A program made the position numbers and the translations under genes. Under the pieces are notes generated by a model. That model saw only the letters and a program-made list of their open reading frames with translations, was not told the origin of the DNA and searched no databases. Below, piece by piece: positions 15,018-23,807 of a DNA stretch of 64,000 nucleotides (positions within the stretch are counted from its first letter, which is position 1; each line of letters begins with the position of its first letter). The DNA lies in the IMG/VR virus record IMGVR_UViG_3300027782_000027, positions 62,001-126,000 of that record; one strand, given 5' to 3'. The stretch comes from a virus.

Positions 15018-16967
15018 TTATATAGATTTTCCAACTATTCTAACAATTCCTGTTGGTTGACCTGTAGGTGAAATAGTTTCAGTATATGCAACTCCCTCAA
15101 CTTTTCCATTTTTGGCCCTTTCATTAAATATCGCTTGGAAAGTAGCATAAGTTGCAACGGTTGCAATATCAGGTTCTCCATTTATACCTCTACCAACAGG
15201 TAATCCTAAACTCTGCATTTGTTCAATATACTCAATTAACTCTCTATCAGGGTTAGAGCCTGATAACGTTTGAGATAAAAAAAGAATTGGGGTTGGTATA
15301 AGTTCTTTTTTCTTTAATCGTTGTAACGACGCGATTCCACCAATAGAAAGTAAATTAAAAATGTAATCCAAGAGTGATTTACATTGTCTATAATCATTTA
15401 TGGCGTTTAATCCCCCTTGAACTATTAATTTTGTTTGTTTGATAATATTTTCAACTAAGACGTATAGATATTTATTTTTATTTTTTATAATATCTAAAAC
15501 AATATTTTCAGCCAATTTAATTAAATCCTTTCTTAACCTATTCATTAATTCTTCAATAAAAACCGCACCTACACGAGAAATTACGTTAATCATAAAAGAC
15601 TTATTATTTCGAGCAAATGCCATGGCACCTGGAAATTCGTCAGTAACAGAATTTTCAACTGTAGAACCAAACTGAGATGCCGATAATAATAATGATTGAG
15701 CGACAACAAATTGAGGAAACAATACTTTTGGTGATAAAATTGAAGCGACTACACCTGAAATAAAATTTTTAATAATGTCTTCATTGAAAGATGCGTTAAA
15801 AATTTGAGGTAATTGTAAATTCCATCTTCTATCATTTGATAAATTAAAGAAAACTTCCTGTATAATCGTGTCAACGTTTGAACCATCGTCATTTGTTTCA
15901 GTAATAATATCTGATATATATTCAGTATTAGTTACTGGTAATATTATATTGTTACAATCAATAAACTCAACAACCCCTCTTCGTATTAAATCAATTTCAT
16001 TATCTATTTGTGATAATTCTGAAGGTGTAAATTCAAATAAACTATTTGTAGTGTCATCATATTCAGGATACTTAGATGTTCCTCCGACATCAATTTCTTT
16101 ATCATAGTCAAAACACATACCTAATATTCTTTGTAAAATAACATAGAATTTTTTTTGGTCATTTAAAGAAACAGGACCAGTACCGGCATTAACTGTAAAA
16201 CTATTTAAAACTAAATCAACAATTTTAGTAATTGCGTTCTGAAAATCAAAGATTTTTAAACTTTTATAGTAATCAACTAAAAATGATGAAATTAAGTTAG
16301 GGGAATTTAATCTATCTAATAAAATAACTTTAAAGTAGTTACCTTGTTCAACACCATTAAATGTTTCATAACTTATGTTGAATAACGGTTGACCTGACGC
16401 TCCATTATACTGAAAAACTAAACCATTCCCTTGTATTACTTGATAGAAAAATCTATTTGTGCTTTTAGGCGGTGAATCGGTTTGACTTGTATACGGTTTC
16501 TTTTCATATATTGTTGCTCCAAGTTGACCATCAGGGTCAAGTTGTAGTTGTTTCCATATATCAATTTTAGATATTGGAATGTATATTTCTTGATTTGTTG
16601 GGTATGTTTCGTCTTGGGGACATCCCGAAGATTTTAAAATTTCTTCCTGAATAATTTGTTCAACTATTGAGGGTAATTTCTGTAAGGATTCTTTAAGAAT
16701 TTTTATTAATTCATCTTGTGTTGAACCATCATTAGATGTTTTAATCATCTCTATTAGTTCATCAAATGATGTTGTAAATTTTTCTTTAAGTTCTCGGGCC
16801 TTTTCAGCACTATCCAAATTAATTTGAATATTATCCGCTTTTTTTTGAAAATTATTAGTGAACTTATCAATTCGATTATCATACTCAGTTTTTACCTCAT
16901 TGAGTTTTTTAAAAGAATTAATTTTTCTTTTGGCATCATCATATGATTTACTAATGTCTATAGCCAT
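15018..16967 (-). CDS. Large virion protein, baseplate-associated
   Basis: The product has 649 residues. Residues ~1-100 form a charged coiled coil (AKRKINSFKKLNEVKTEYDN). Residues ~120-250 look beta-rich, and residues ~400-560 are strongly helical with hydrophobic stretches (FISGVVASILSPKVLFPQFV). I do not recognise a named family. It lies directly upstream of the hub cluster and in the same transcription unit, so a structural or tail-assembly role is likely. Four bases separate its start from the upstream stop. Confidence 0.6.
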   Translation of the reverse strand: MAIDISKSYDDAKRKINSFKKLNEVKTEYDNRIDKFTNNFQKKADNIQINLDSAEKARELKEKFTTSFDELIEMIKTSNDGSTQDELIKILKESLQKLPSIVEQIIQEEILKSSGCPQDETYPTNQEIYIPISKIDIWKQLQLDPDGQLGATIYEKKPYTSQTDSPPKSTNRFFYQVIQGNGLVFQYNGASGQPLFNISYETFNGVEQGNYFKVILLDRLNSPNLISSFLVDYYKSLKIFDFQNAITKIVDLVLNSFTVNAGTGPVSLNDQKKFYVILQRILGMCFDYDKEIDVGGTSKYPEYDDTTNSLFEFTPSELSQIDNEIDLIRRGVVEFIDCNNIILPVTNTEYISDIITETNDDGSNVDTIIQEVFFNLSNDRRWNLQLPQIFNASFNEDIIKNFISGVVASILSPKVLFPQFVVAQSLLLSASQFGSTVENSVTDEFPGAMAFARNNKSFMINVISRVGAVFIEELMNRLRKDLIKLAENIVLDIIKNKNKYLYVLVENIIKQTKLIVQGGLNAINDYRQCKSLLDYIFNLLSIGGIASLQRLKKKELIPTPILFLSQTLSGSNPDRELIEYIEQMQSLGLPVGRGINGEPDIATVATYATFQAIFNERAKNGKVEGVAYTETISPTGQPTGIVRIVGKSI

Positions 16968-16970
16968 TTT

Positions 16971-17333
16971 TTATATTGAGAAATTCTCGTTACTTGAATT
17001 TATATCTTTATCTAAAAGACCTTGTAAAATATCGTCATCCATAGATGAAATATCAAAACTTGATTCGTGACTTTGTTGTTTTTCCCATATACCTGACTGT
17101 AACTTTGAAAGAGTTAATTTCTTTTCAACACAGTCGTTTACAATTTTTTGTTGTTTTTCGATTACAGGGCCTATTAAAGTCATATCTTCAGGTTCTTTCA
17201 TCATTCCAATCATTTTATTTTGAATTCTGATGGCGGTAGTCCTTTGCTCCACTAATTCATTATATATTTCTTGCATCAAAGCAAGAATAGAATCTTTAGT
17301 AAAATTAATTTGTTTCTTTTTAGGTTTTGTCAT
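16971..17333 (-). CDS. Uncharacterised helical protein at the head of the hub operon
   Basis: The product has 120 residues: Lys-rich N-terminus (MTKPKKKQINFTKDSILALM), helical middle (YNELVEQRTTAIRIQNKMIG, EKQQKIVNDCVEKKLTLSKL) and acidic tail. No domain is recognised. A TATTTAT motif ends only 4 bases before the ATG, so this gene probably begins a late transcript that runs through the hub genes to about 11700. Confidence 0.6.
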   Translation of the reverse strand: MTKPKKKQINFTKDSILALMQEIYNELVEQRTTAIRIQNKMIGMMKEPEDMTLIGPVIEKQQKIVNDCVEKKLTLSKLQSGIWEKQQSHESSFDISSMDDDILQGLLDKDINSSNENFSI

Positions 17334-17337
17334 ACTA

Positions 17338-17344
17338 ATAAATA
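17338..17344 (-). promoter_or_regulatory. Putative late promoter (TATTTAT), very close to the start codon
   Basis: On the minus strand TATTTAT-TAGT-ATG. The 4-base spacing implies a leaderless mRNA if the motif acts as a -10 box. Confidence 0.55.
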
Positions 17345-17360
17345 GATATTTAGTGGAAAT

Positions 17361-18098
17361 TTACTCTTCCTTAACATCTATTAACGAAGAGTAAATTTTC
17401 TTGAATTTTTTAATTGAAGCTCTAATCTCTTTAGTTGACATATTTGTCATTTCACGAATAGATAATAAAATTACATTTTTATTAAATTTATTATTATCTG
17501 TTGCCGGAAATATCGTTTCGTAATTGTCTAAAATATCGATAAGTGCAAAACCTAATTTTAATTCATTATCATTTAATTCATCTTCTTCTATTGTTGTTTT
17601 AATATAATCTTTTAATATCGGAATTACATTATATTCTTGAATAGGTTCAATTTCTAAATAATAAATCATTTCAGGTCTATTTTCTAAATCACTTGAAATA
17701 TCCTCATATGAAATTTTTCTATTTGTTTCTTTTTGGTCTTTTAATATTTGGCCCATAAGATAATTCTTACAAATAGTTCCAAAATATGAGTAAGCTTTCT
17801 TTTCTTTTGAAGGACTAAATTTTTCAATTTTTGTCATCAAAAAAGAATGTGTGTCGGTATGAATTTCAGTAAAATTCATATCTTTTCTATACAATTTATA
17901 TCTTCTTATTATCGAAGATATCATCTTATCTAAAGGGAATCTTAAAAATTCATTATAAATTTTATTTTTTTCCTCAGAAGTAGATGCGGTTAGAAATAAT
18001 CTAACAGCATTTTCCTCTCTTATATCAAAATAATTTTCTGTGGCCGGTTTTTTCTTCTTAGTTAAAGAATCTTGAACAGACGTTGCACTTAAAATCAT
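17361..18098 (-). CDS. 55: Late-transcription sigma factor, T4 gp55-like
   Basis: The product has 245 residues (T4 gp55 185). Residues ~48-128 match the sigma region-2 pattern: FLRFPLDKMISSIIRRYKLY, then HSFLMTKIEKFSPSKEKKAY and SYFGTICKNYLMGQILKDQK, comparable to the gp55 segment around [20 protein letters not shown]. The rest has a helix-turn-helix-like end (MTNMSTKEIRASIKKFKKIY) that could act as a small region 4. Such a factor directs host RNA polymerase to late promoters, here probably the TATTTAT boxes. Its start overlaps the upstream glycosyltransferase stop (TAATG), so it is expressed with the earlier block. Confidence 0.78.
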   Translation of the reverse strand: MILSATSVQDSLTKKKKPATENYFDIREENAVRLFLTASTSEEKNKIYNEFLRFPLDKMISSIIRRYKLYRKDMNFTEIHTDTHSFLMTKIEKFSPSKEKKAYSYFGTICKNYLMGQILKDQKETNRKISYEDISSDLENRPEMIYYLEIEPIQEYNVIPILKDYIKTTIEEDELNDNELKLGFALIDILDNYETIFPATDNNKFNKNVILLSIREMTNMSTKEIRASIKKFKKIYSSLIDVKEE

Positions 18099-18904
18099 TA
18101 AACATTTTCAGGTGTATATTTTATGTTTCTGTCTTGGCTAAAGAAATATTCTTTTTTTGCAGTATTAACCCAAAACTTAACTTCATTTTCTGTTAACACA
18201 TTTTCGCCATTTTTATAATCCCAAAAAATAGAACCTTCTCTTAAATTCATATGTTTATAACCAATTCTTGGTATTGTCATGAATTTAACTGAGTTATAAG
18301 TCATTCTTAATAAAAACTCGTAAGCAAATGTTAGTTTAAACCCTGGTTTAAATCCTCCAAAATCTTCAACAATTTGTTTTTTAAATACCATACCTGAAGT
18401 TTGGAAATTTTGATAACTTAATAATGTTTCATTTGTTAATATTCCCATTTCTTGTGAGAAATTAGCAGCAAATGTCGCTTCGTTTGTAAATCCAGCAAAT
18501 ACTGATTTATTATCAACATCAACAACGATTGGCATAAATACATCTACATCAGTATAAATTTCTGAATATTTTCTAACATTTTTAAACCAAATTTTAGAAA
18601 ACTCATCGTCAAATTCTAAAATACTATTCCATTCAGTTTTTGAGTTTTTAATACCTGTATTAACTTGTTCGCAAAAACTAAGCTCACCGTCAAATTTAAT
18701 CTTATTAACTTTTAAATCACCAAAATCAAAATTGTTTAAATAATTAATTAAACTTTCTTCTTCAGAGTGAACAATTATAAGTTCGGTGGGTAATATATCT
18801 TGTATAGTTAATGACTCGATACTTTTTTTAAAAAACTCGTCAAAATCTCTAACTACTGAGGTTTTTAATGGTAATATAACACTTAATTCAAATTCTTTTT
18901 TCAT
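18098..18904 (-). CDS. Glycosyltransferase, GT2-like (GT-A fold)
   Basis: The product has 268 residues. The ATG at 18904 follows the upstream stop by one base; a TTG four codons earlier is less likely. The N-terminus ELSVILPLKTSVVRDFDEFF is a GT-A start, and SILEFDDEFSKIWFKN carries the acidic metal/nucleotide site in the place of DxD. Later FQTSGMVFKKQIVEDFGGFK is the usual acceptor-side block of GT2 enzymes. The substrate cannot be read from sequence. It is the last sugar-block gene before the sigma gene. Confidence 0.75.
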   Translation of the reverse strand: MKKEFELSVILPLKTSVVRDFDEFFKKSIESLTIQDILPTELIIVHSEEESLINYLNNFDFGDLKVNKIKFDGELSFCEQVNTGIKNSKTEWNSILEFDDEFSKIWFKNVRKYSEIYTDVDVFMPIVVDVDNKSVFAGFTNEATFAANFSQEMGILTNETLLSYQNFQTSGMVFKKQIVEDFGGFKPGFKLTFAYEFLLRMTYNSVKFMTIPRIGYKHMNLREGSIFWDYKNGENVLTENEVKFWVNTAKKEYFFSQDRNIKYTPENV

Positions 18905-18905
18905 A

Positions 18906-19964
18906 TTATTGTTCAATTAATTGTAATTTATTTATTTCTTCTTGAAATCCTTGAGTTCGTTTACTGAAGTAATCTGAAAATAATTCAATAACGTTCTTTT
19001 CAAATTTTTGAAAATCTGAAAACTCAGATGAAGTATCTAATCCATTTTGATATAATTTTTCAGATATATTATCTTCTAACCAATTTTGGATAAATTCGGC
19101 AACGAAATCAACTAATTTAATTTCTTCTTGAATCCAAATACCATTTTCTTCATTTAACCATGAGGGAACCATCTTAGGTAATACACCTAAAACAGGAACA
19201 TTAGATTTCATAGATTCCAATGGGAAAGTCCCAAAAGAACTTGTTTTATCAATCCAAACTGATAACATACAGTCCTTTAAAGTATTAGCAAATTCTTCTT
19301 CTGAAATTCCTCTCATGTCTCTAAATGTTACCCATCTAAATTGTGGATATTTTTGATAGAAAGTTTTAATCAGATTAATTGCCTCACGTTGTTCTCTTGA
19401 AGAGACTGCGATGATTGGTTTTGCCGGAAATTTAGATGTTGTAAATACAGGTGAAACAACAGGTTCTAATATATCAATTGAGAAGTTTCTCATAATATCC
19501 GAGATATATTTTTTCTGATTTTCAGAAGTTGTTATACATTTTGTAAATCCAAATTGACTCCATACTTGTCCTGGTTGTAAAGTTTCGAAAATATGGTCGT
19601 AAGCTTGTGATAAAACAACTTTAGTACAAGGTAAATTAGTTAATTGTGACATAATATACCCAAAAATTTCAGGAATAATAATGAAATCTTCAGGTGAAAT
19701 CCCTAAATTTTGACCTTCAACAGACTGATGAGGTAAATTAGAATATTTATCACCTAACCATCCTGAAACACCAAAATAATCTGGTTTTTCATGTAACATA
19801 ATCGGATTGTATCCGTTTTCTTTTAACGTTAATCCCATCTGGTAGATATATCTTACCGACGCATTAGCATTTCCCTTTGTGTCCTGAACAAAAAAATAAA
19901 TCTTTGATTTTTTATTTTTAAGGTTTTCAATAGAACCTTCAATTTTTAAAACTCTTTCTTCCAT
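18906..19964 (-). CDS. Glycosyltransferase, GT-B fold
   Basis: The product has 352 residues. It shows a GT-B-like layout: residues ~18-60 KSKIYFFVQDTKGNANASVR, a middle region with FIIIPEIFGYIMSQL, and a C-terminal Rossmann half with SVWIDKTSSFGTFPLESMKS then NVPVLGVLPKMVPSWL, where the FPLES glutamate fits the nucleotide-sugar site of GT4-type enzymes. Donor and acceptor are unknown. It is separated from the next upstream gene by 3 bases. Confidence 0.75.
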   Translation of the reverse strand: MEERVLKIEGSIENLKNKKSKIYFFVQDTKGNANASVRYIYQMGLTLKENGYNPIMLHEKPDYFGVSGWLGDKYSNLPHQSVEGQNLGISPEDFIIIPEIFGYIMSQLTNLPCTKVVLSQAYDHIFETLQPGQVWSQFGFTKCITTSENQKKYISDIMRNFSIDILEPVVSPVFTTSKFPAKPIIAVSSREQREAINLIKTFYQKYPQFRWVTFRDMRGISEEEFANTLKDCMLSVWIDKTSSFGTFPLESMKSNVPVLGVLPKMVPSWLNEENGIWIQEEIKLVDFVAEFIQNWLEDNISEKLYQNGLDTSSEFSDFQKFEKNVIELFSDYFSKRTQGFQEEINKLQLIEQ

Positions 19965-19967
19965 ATT

Positions 19968-20228
19968 TTAATATTTGTTTATTATTTTATTATTTAATAA
20001 AGTGTTGAATGCCAATTTAAATGGTATTGATAAATTTGATTTATGACCAAGTTTTTCATCAGTTTCTTCACTTTCTGATAGAACAACATCTACCATAATT
20101 TTTATTAGTTCATATTTTACAACACTAATATGTTGTTCACTATCTCCGCTAATACTCGCGTCATATGTAACACTGTCACTAATTAAATCTAAATCAATGT
20201 AATAGTGTTCATTAAGAATTGTCAGCAT
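19968..20228 (-). CDS. Small uncharacterised acidic protein
   Basis: The product has 86 residues with no recognised domain. A short beta-like N-terminus (ILNEHYYIDLDLISDSVTYD) is followed by a helical region. Its ATG lies inside the end of the HAD-like gene (17-base overlap), which indicates translational coupling within the long minus-strand operon. Confidence 0.55.
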   Translation of the reverse strand: MLTILNEHYYIDLDLISDSVTYDASISGDSEQHISVVKYELIKIMVDVVLSESEETDEKLGHKSNLSIPFKLAFNTLLNNKIINKY

Positions 20229-20817
20229 CTAATTTATTTTTTAAAATTAACTTTAGTTCTTCGATAGAATTAATTGATTCATTACAATTAATTTTTTCGT
20301 TATAAATTGTATTGAATTTAATACAATTATTATAATTAATAAGAATATTAGGGTTAGAAGTAACTATTAAATCAAAATCTCCTAAAACTTTGGACTTATT
20401 TGAATCATTATAGAATAAAATTGATTCTATTAAACATCCGAACTTTGATAGGAAAAATAAAGTTGCGGGTTTTGTTTTACCTATTTCATCTGAAATTATT
20501 ACGATATCATTTTTATCTCTAAAATCTAAATAAAAGTCATTTAAATAGTTAAAACTTAACAATTCAGTTGAGGGTGAATGACCAAAAATCTCCATGGGAA
20601 ATTCTTCGTATAAAAAACTAAAAAACTCTTCTTTTGATTGAAATGAAAAATGATTCATTAAATCTAAAGAATTAATTGGTTCATTAATTACATATTCAAA
20701 CGGGTTTTCAGATTCAGAATTTTCTAAATTATTATCTATTAAAAATTTTTCGTAAGTGGTTTTAAACTTACCTATAGTATCTCTTAAAACTCCATTAATA
20801 TCAATTCCTATCTTCAT
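20212..20817 (-). CDS. HAD-superfamily-like protein with altered motif I
   Basis: The product has 201 residues. The N-terminus MKIGIDINGVLRDTIGKF is HAD motif I, but the second aspartate of DxD is Asn7 (DIN). A motif II-like IVIISDEIGK and a following Lys (KTKPATLFFLSKFG) are present, and FDLIVTSNP may be motif IV. 5'-nucleotidase-like enzymes of this size occur in phages. Loss of the general-acid Asp could mean weak or absent phosphatase activity. It overlaps PhoH by 17 bases. Confidence 0.6.
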   Translation of the reverse strand: MKIGIDINGVLRDTIGKFKTTYEKFLIDNNLENSESENPFEYVINEPINSLDLMNHFSFQSKEEFFSFLYEEFPMEIFGHSPSTELLSFNYLNDFYLDFRDKNDIVIISDEIGKTKPATLFFLSKFGCLIESILFYNDSNKSKVLGDFDLIVTSNPNILINYNNCIKFNTIYNEKINCNESINSIEELKLILKNKLDADNS

Positions 20818-21541
20818 ATCTTTTTAACATTTCAGTAATTAATGGATTTCTAACAACATCACCATCACCAAACTCATGAACACCAATTTCGGAAATATTT
20901 TTAAATTTTTCAATAGCATCCCATAACCCTGAATGTTTTTTATCTTTATATCTATCAGTTTGTTCTAAGTCACCTGATATGAAAAATTTACTATCAGTAC
21001 CAATACGAGTTAATAATAATTTCATTTGTTTAGGAGTTGCGTTTTGAGCTTCTTCAAATATTAAAATAGAATTATCAATATTCATTCCTCTCATATACGC
21101 TAAAGCAAATACTTCAATAACCTCCATTTGTTTTAATTTCTCTCTTGCTTCTTTACCTATGATTTTATTCAATAAGTAATATGATGGGAAAATATACGGG
21201 TCTAATTTTTCTTCAACATTACCGGGTAATGAACCAAGTTTTTCTTCAGCCTCAACTGCTGGTCTAACTATAATAATCTTTTCGTAAGGTGATGTGTGGT
21301 CAGCTAATAAATCAACAGCCGCTTTCATTGCAATAAAACTTTTACCAACACCTGCCGGACCTGAACAAATTGTAATTTGATTTTTAACTAATTTATCGTA
21401 ATACTCTCTTTGACTTTGAGTTAAGAATTTATCTTTACTCTTTTTAATCATAACACTAATTTGGTCTTTTTTAGACATTCTTGGTTTAGCTTCAGTGGAA
21501 ATATACTGAGTGTCTTTGATAATTGTTTTTTTTCTTGTCAT
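20801..21541 (-). CDS. phoH: PhoH-like ATPase
   Basis: The product has 246 residues. Walker A is GPAGVGKS (61-68), followed by IIIVRPAVEAEEKLGSLPGN, the Walker B-like SILIFEEAQNATPKQMK (~158-174) and GDLEQTDR. This is the compact PhoH ATPase core (often called PhoH2/PhoL type without accessory domains) that is very common in T4-like phages. Its role in infection is unknown; RNA or phosphate metabolism has been proposed. It lies inside the sugar/nucleotide block rather than beside replication genes. Confidence 0.92.
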   Translation of the reverse strand: MTRKKTIIKDTQYISTEAKPRMSKKDQISVMIKKSKDKFLTQSQREYYDKLVKNQITICSGPAGVGKSFIAMKAAVDLLADHTSPYEKIIIVRPAVEAEEKLGSLPGNVEEKLDPYIFPSYYLLNKIIGKEAREKLKQMEVIEVFALAYMRGMNIDNSILIFEEAQNATPKQMKLLLTRIGTDSKFFISGDLEQTDRYKDKKHSGLWDAIEKFKNISEIGVHEFGDGDVVRNPLITEMLKRYEDRN

Positions 21542-21544
21542 TAT

Positions 21545-22369
21545 TTAATTTGTGTGTAACTTTTTTGAGAATAATTGCATTTCAATTATCTGAAATTCCA
21601 ATTCAGGTATATCATATTTTATATCAAAAATTGTTGATAATGTTCTATCAACAATATATTCTGAATCAACTGGATTAATTTCAATATTTAAATTGTATGA
21701 ATTTGACAACATTTTAACTAAATCATATTTTGAGACTTGAGTTGGTGAGATGAAATGTTTAGTTCCCTTCCAAAAATCTTTGTTATTTATAATTTTTTCT
21801 ACTAATTTAGCCCATTCTAAACAAGTTATACCGTTCCAAAAATGATTCAGAAACCCATTAACTTTATTATTTTTTTGACTTTTAACCCATTCAACTAAAG
21901 ACCTATGTTGATTAATTTCTTCCCCAATTATTGAAGTTCGAATTATTGTGCAATTTTTTGGTTCCCCAATAGCCTTAGACATACCATATACATCATCAAC
22001 ATCATATTTATCTTTTTCATTATATTTCCCTTTTTTACCTGAATATACACAATCTGTTGTTGGGTGAATCATGTCCCATTTATTTTTTTCGCAAATATTT
22101 GATAACATTCTTGGAAATACTGAGTTAACTAAAATAGCATTTAAATCCCCTAATTGGTCAACTCTTGGTTTAATAGTACCAATACAATTTATGATAACGT
22201 CTCCCTGATTTACACCACAATTAATTAAAATTTCTTCTAATGTTTTTTCTGTTTGTTGAGAGGCGTCAAGAACATCTCTATTAATTTCGTTAACATTAAA
22301 TTTTTCGGATAAATAAGTGTAAACATATTTACCTAACATACCTTTTGAACCTAAAATATAAATTTTCAT
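21545..22369 (-). CDS. NAD(P)-dependent sugar reductase, RmlD-like
   Basis: The product has 274 residues, the usual size for RmlD-type 4-keto-6-deoxysugar reductases (SDR extended family). Residues 1-12 contain the dinucleotide-binding GSKGMLG, VINCIGTIKPRVDQ follows the second strand, and the catalytic YxxxK is YGMSK. The position near GDP-mannose dehydratase suggests that it reduces a 4-keto-6-deoxyhexose, possibly GDP-linked, but the substrate is inferred. The start codon is preceded by an unusual A-tract repeat. Confidence 0.82.
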   Translation of the reverse strand: MKIYILGSKGMLGKYVYTYLSEKFNVNEINRDVLDASQQTEKTLEEILINCGVNQGDVIINCIGTIKPRVDQLGDLNAILVNSVFPRMLSNICEKNKWDMIHPTTDCVYSGKKGKYNEKDKYDVDDVYGMSKAIGEPKNCTIIRTSIIGEEINQHRSLVEWVKSQKNNKVNGFLNHFWNGITCLEWAKLVEKIINNKDFWKGTKHFISPTQVSKYDLVKMLSNSYNLNIEINPVDSEYIVDRTLSTIFDIKYDIPELEFQIIEMQLFSKKLHTN

Positions 22370-22403
22370 AATTTTTTTTATTTTTTTTATTTTTTTTATT
22401 TTT
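22370..22403. repeat. A/T microsatellite before the RmlD-like start codon
   Basis: Four tandem copies of ATTTTTTT(T) on the plus strand, that is an (AAAAAAAT)n leader read on the minus strand, fill the whole gap between two sugar genes up to the ATG at 22369. Confidence 0.85.
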
Positions 22404-22823
22404 TTATCTAAAATCTTCTTCCCATATATTCCAATTATCGTGCGGTAATCTTATATCGTCACCTAAACTTTCTTCTAATGAAGTAGTTGAAAAGAAAATA
22501 ACTGAAGTGTTATCTTCTAAATTTTTAAAACCATTATAATGGTTTGGTGGAATAAATAATACTTTTGGTTGTTTTGAACTTAAAATATATTTTGTAATTT
22601 CTTCAGTTTCCATGTCAACAATCCCAATAAGGGCGGTTCCACTCGAAACATAAACATATTTCCCTTCTTTTTTGTGACCATGCCACGCTCTTATAAAACC
22701 TTGCCTATGATTTTCAACTTGATAAAATCTTTTTATATTTTCAAAATTGAAGTCATTAACAAATCTAACCGAACCCCTGTCATCAACAGAGATACCACCA
22801 TTCATTAATTTTTTTGTGTCCAT
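22404..22823 (-). CDS. Cupin sugar 3,5-(3,4-)epimerase/isomerase, RmlC/FdtA-like
   Basis: The product has 139 residues. It has the cupin pattern of the WxcM/FdtA and RmlC-related enzymes: RFYQVENHRQGFIRAWHGHK, YVYVSSGTALIGIVD and VLFIPPNHYNGFKNLED. These act on 4-keto-6-deoxy nucleotide sugars. Whether it epimerises or isomerises is not decidable here. The gene overlaps the following epimerase gene by 19 bases. Confidence 0.75.
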   Translation of the reverse strand: MDTKKLMNGGISVDDRGSVRFVNDFNFENIKRFYQVENHRQGFIRAWHGHKKEGKYVYVSSGTALIGIVDMETEEITKYILSSKQPKVLFIPPNHYNGFKNLEDNTSVIFFSTTSLEESLGDDIRLPHDNWNIWEEDFR

Positions 22824-23779
22824 AATAATTCTTTTTGATTTTTTTTATTTGTTAAAAACGCTCCATTGTGGTAAACTTTATCTTCAGGATTTTCAATTCT
22901 ATTTTCTTCAAATAAAGTTACCATTCTTAATACCTCATCTTCAACGGTTGTAATTGGTTTATATTTAAAAACTTTTAAAGATTTTGAATTATCAACACGA
23001 TAATTTCTAGCATCTTGAAAAGATATTTCAGTGTATGTTACTTTAGTATTAGGTACTATTTTAGCAACACGTTCACCTAGTTCTTTAATTATAACATTTT
23101 CTTTTGATAAAACAAAAATTCCGGGATACTTTTCTTTACATGCCTCTGTAATGTATCCTGCAATATCTTTAACCGCAATTATTGGTCTCCATTGTTCACC
23201 TCCATTAATAGTTATAGTACCTTCTTTTACCGCTTTCATAGTTAAAACATTAACAACTAAATCCATTCTAATTCTAGAATATGTGTCACCAAGACCAAAG
23301 ACAGTTCCTAATCTGAAAATTGTCCCATTTTTATCTAAAATGTGTTTTTCGGCTTTAAGTTTTGTTGAAGCGTATGATGATAATGGATTTGTTTCACTTA
23401 ATTCATCTAATATACCATCTTGAGCTCCGTAAACTGAACACGTAGACATAAAAATTAAATGTTTATCAGATGGAACAATATTACAAAAATTTTTGATAGA
23501 ATTATAATTAATTTCTTCAGTTAAAAATGGGTCAACACTACAAGCCGGGTCACCAACTAGAGCCGCCATTAAAACTATAATATCAAAATCTTTAGATACT
23601 TCATAAAGTTTATTAGTATCTCTAATGTCTCCATAAATAAAAGAAACATCTTTTAAATATCTATTTTCATATAATAAATTATCGTAAATAGTTATATCAA
23701 ACCCTTCTCTAATAAGATAATCTGATGTTAATCCTCCGATGTAACCGGCACCACCGACTAATAAAACTTTTTCTTTCAT
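22805..23779 (-). CDS. NAD-dependent sugar epimerase/dehydratase
   Basis: The product has 324 residues, an extended SDR enzyme. Residues 1-20 contain VGGAGYIGGLTSDYL with the GxxGxxG motif, D31IxxYDNLL follows, and SSYASTKLKAEKH holds the YxxxK-type catalytic pair (YASTK). The C-terminal sugar domain includes GGEQWRPIIAVKDIAGYITE. It most resembles UDP-glucose 4-epimerase/NAD sugar epimerases, but the substrate is not clear. It is part of the nucleotide-sugar section of the block. Confidence 0.82.
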   Translation of the reverse strand: MKEKVLLVGGAGYIGGLTSDYLIREGFDITIYDNLLYENRYLKDVSFIYGDIRDTNKLYEVSKDFDIIVLMAALVGDPACSVDPFLTEEINYNSIKNFCNIVPSDKHLIFMSTCSVYGAQDGILDELSETNPLSSYASTKLKAEKHILDKNGTIFRLGTVFGLGDTYSRIRMDLVVNVLTMKAVKEGTITINGGEQWRPIIAVKDIAGYITEACKEKYPGIFVLSKENVIIKELGERVAKIVPNTKVTYTEISFQDARNYRVDNSKSLKVFKYKPITTVEDEVLRMVTLFEENRIENPEDKVYHNGAFLTNKKNQKELLWTQKN

Positions 23780-23807
23780 TATTTTATAAATTTATATTTT
23801 TTTACTT

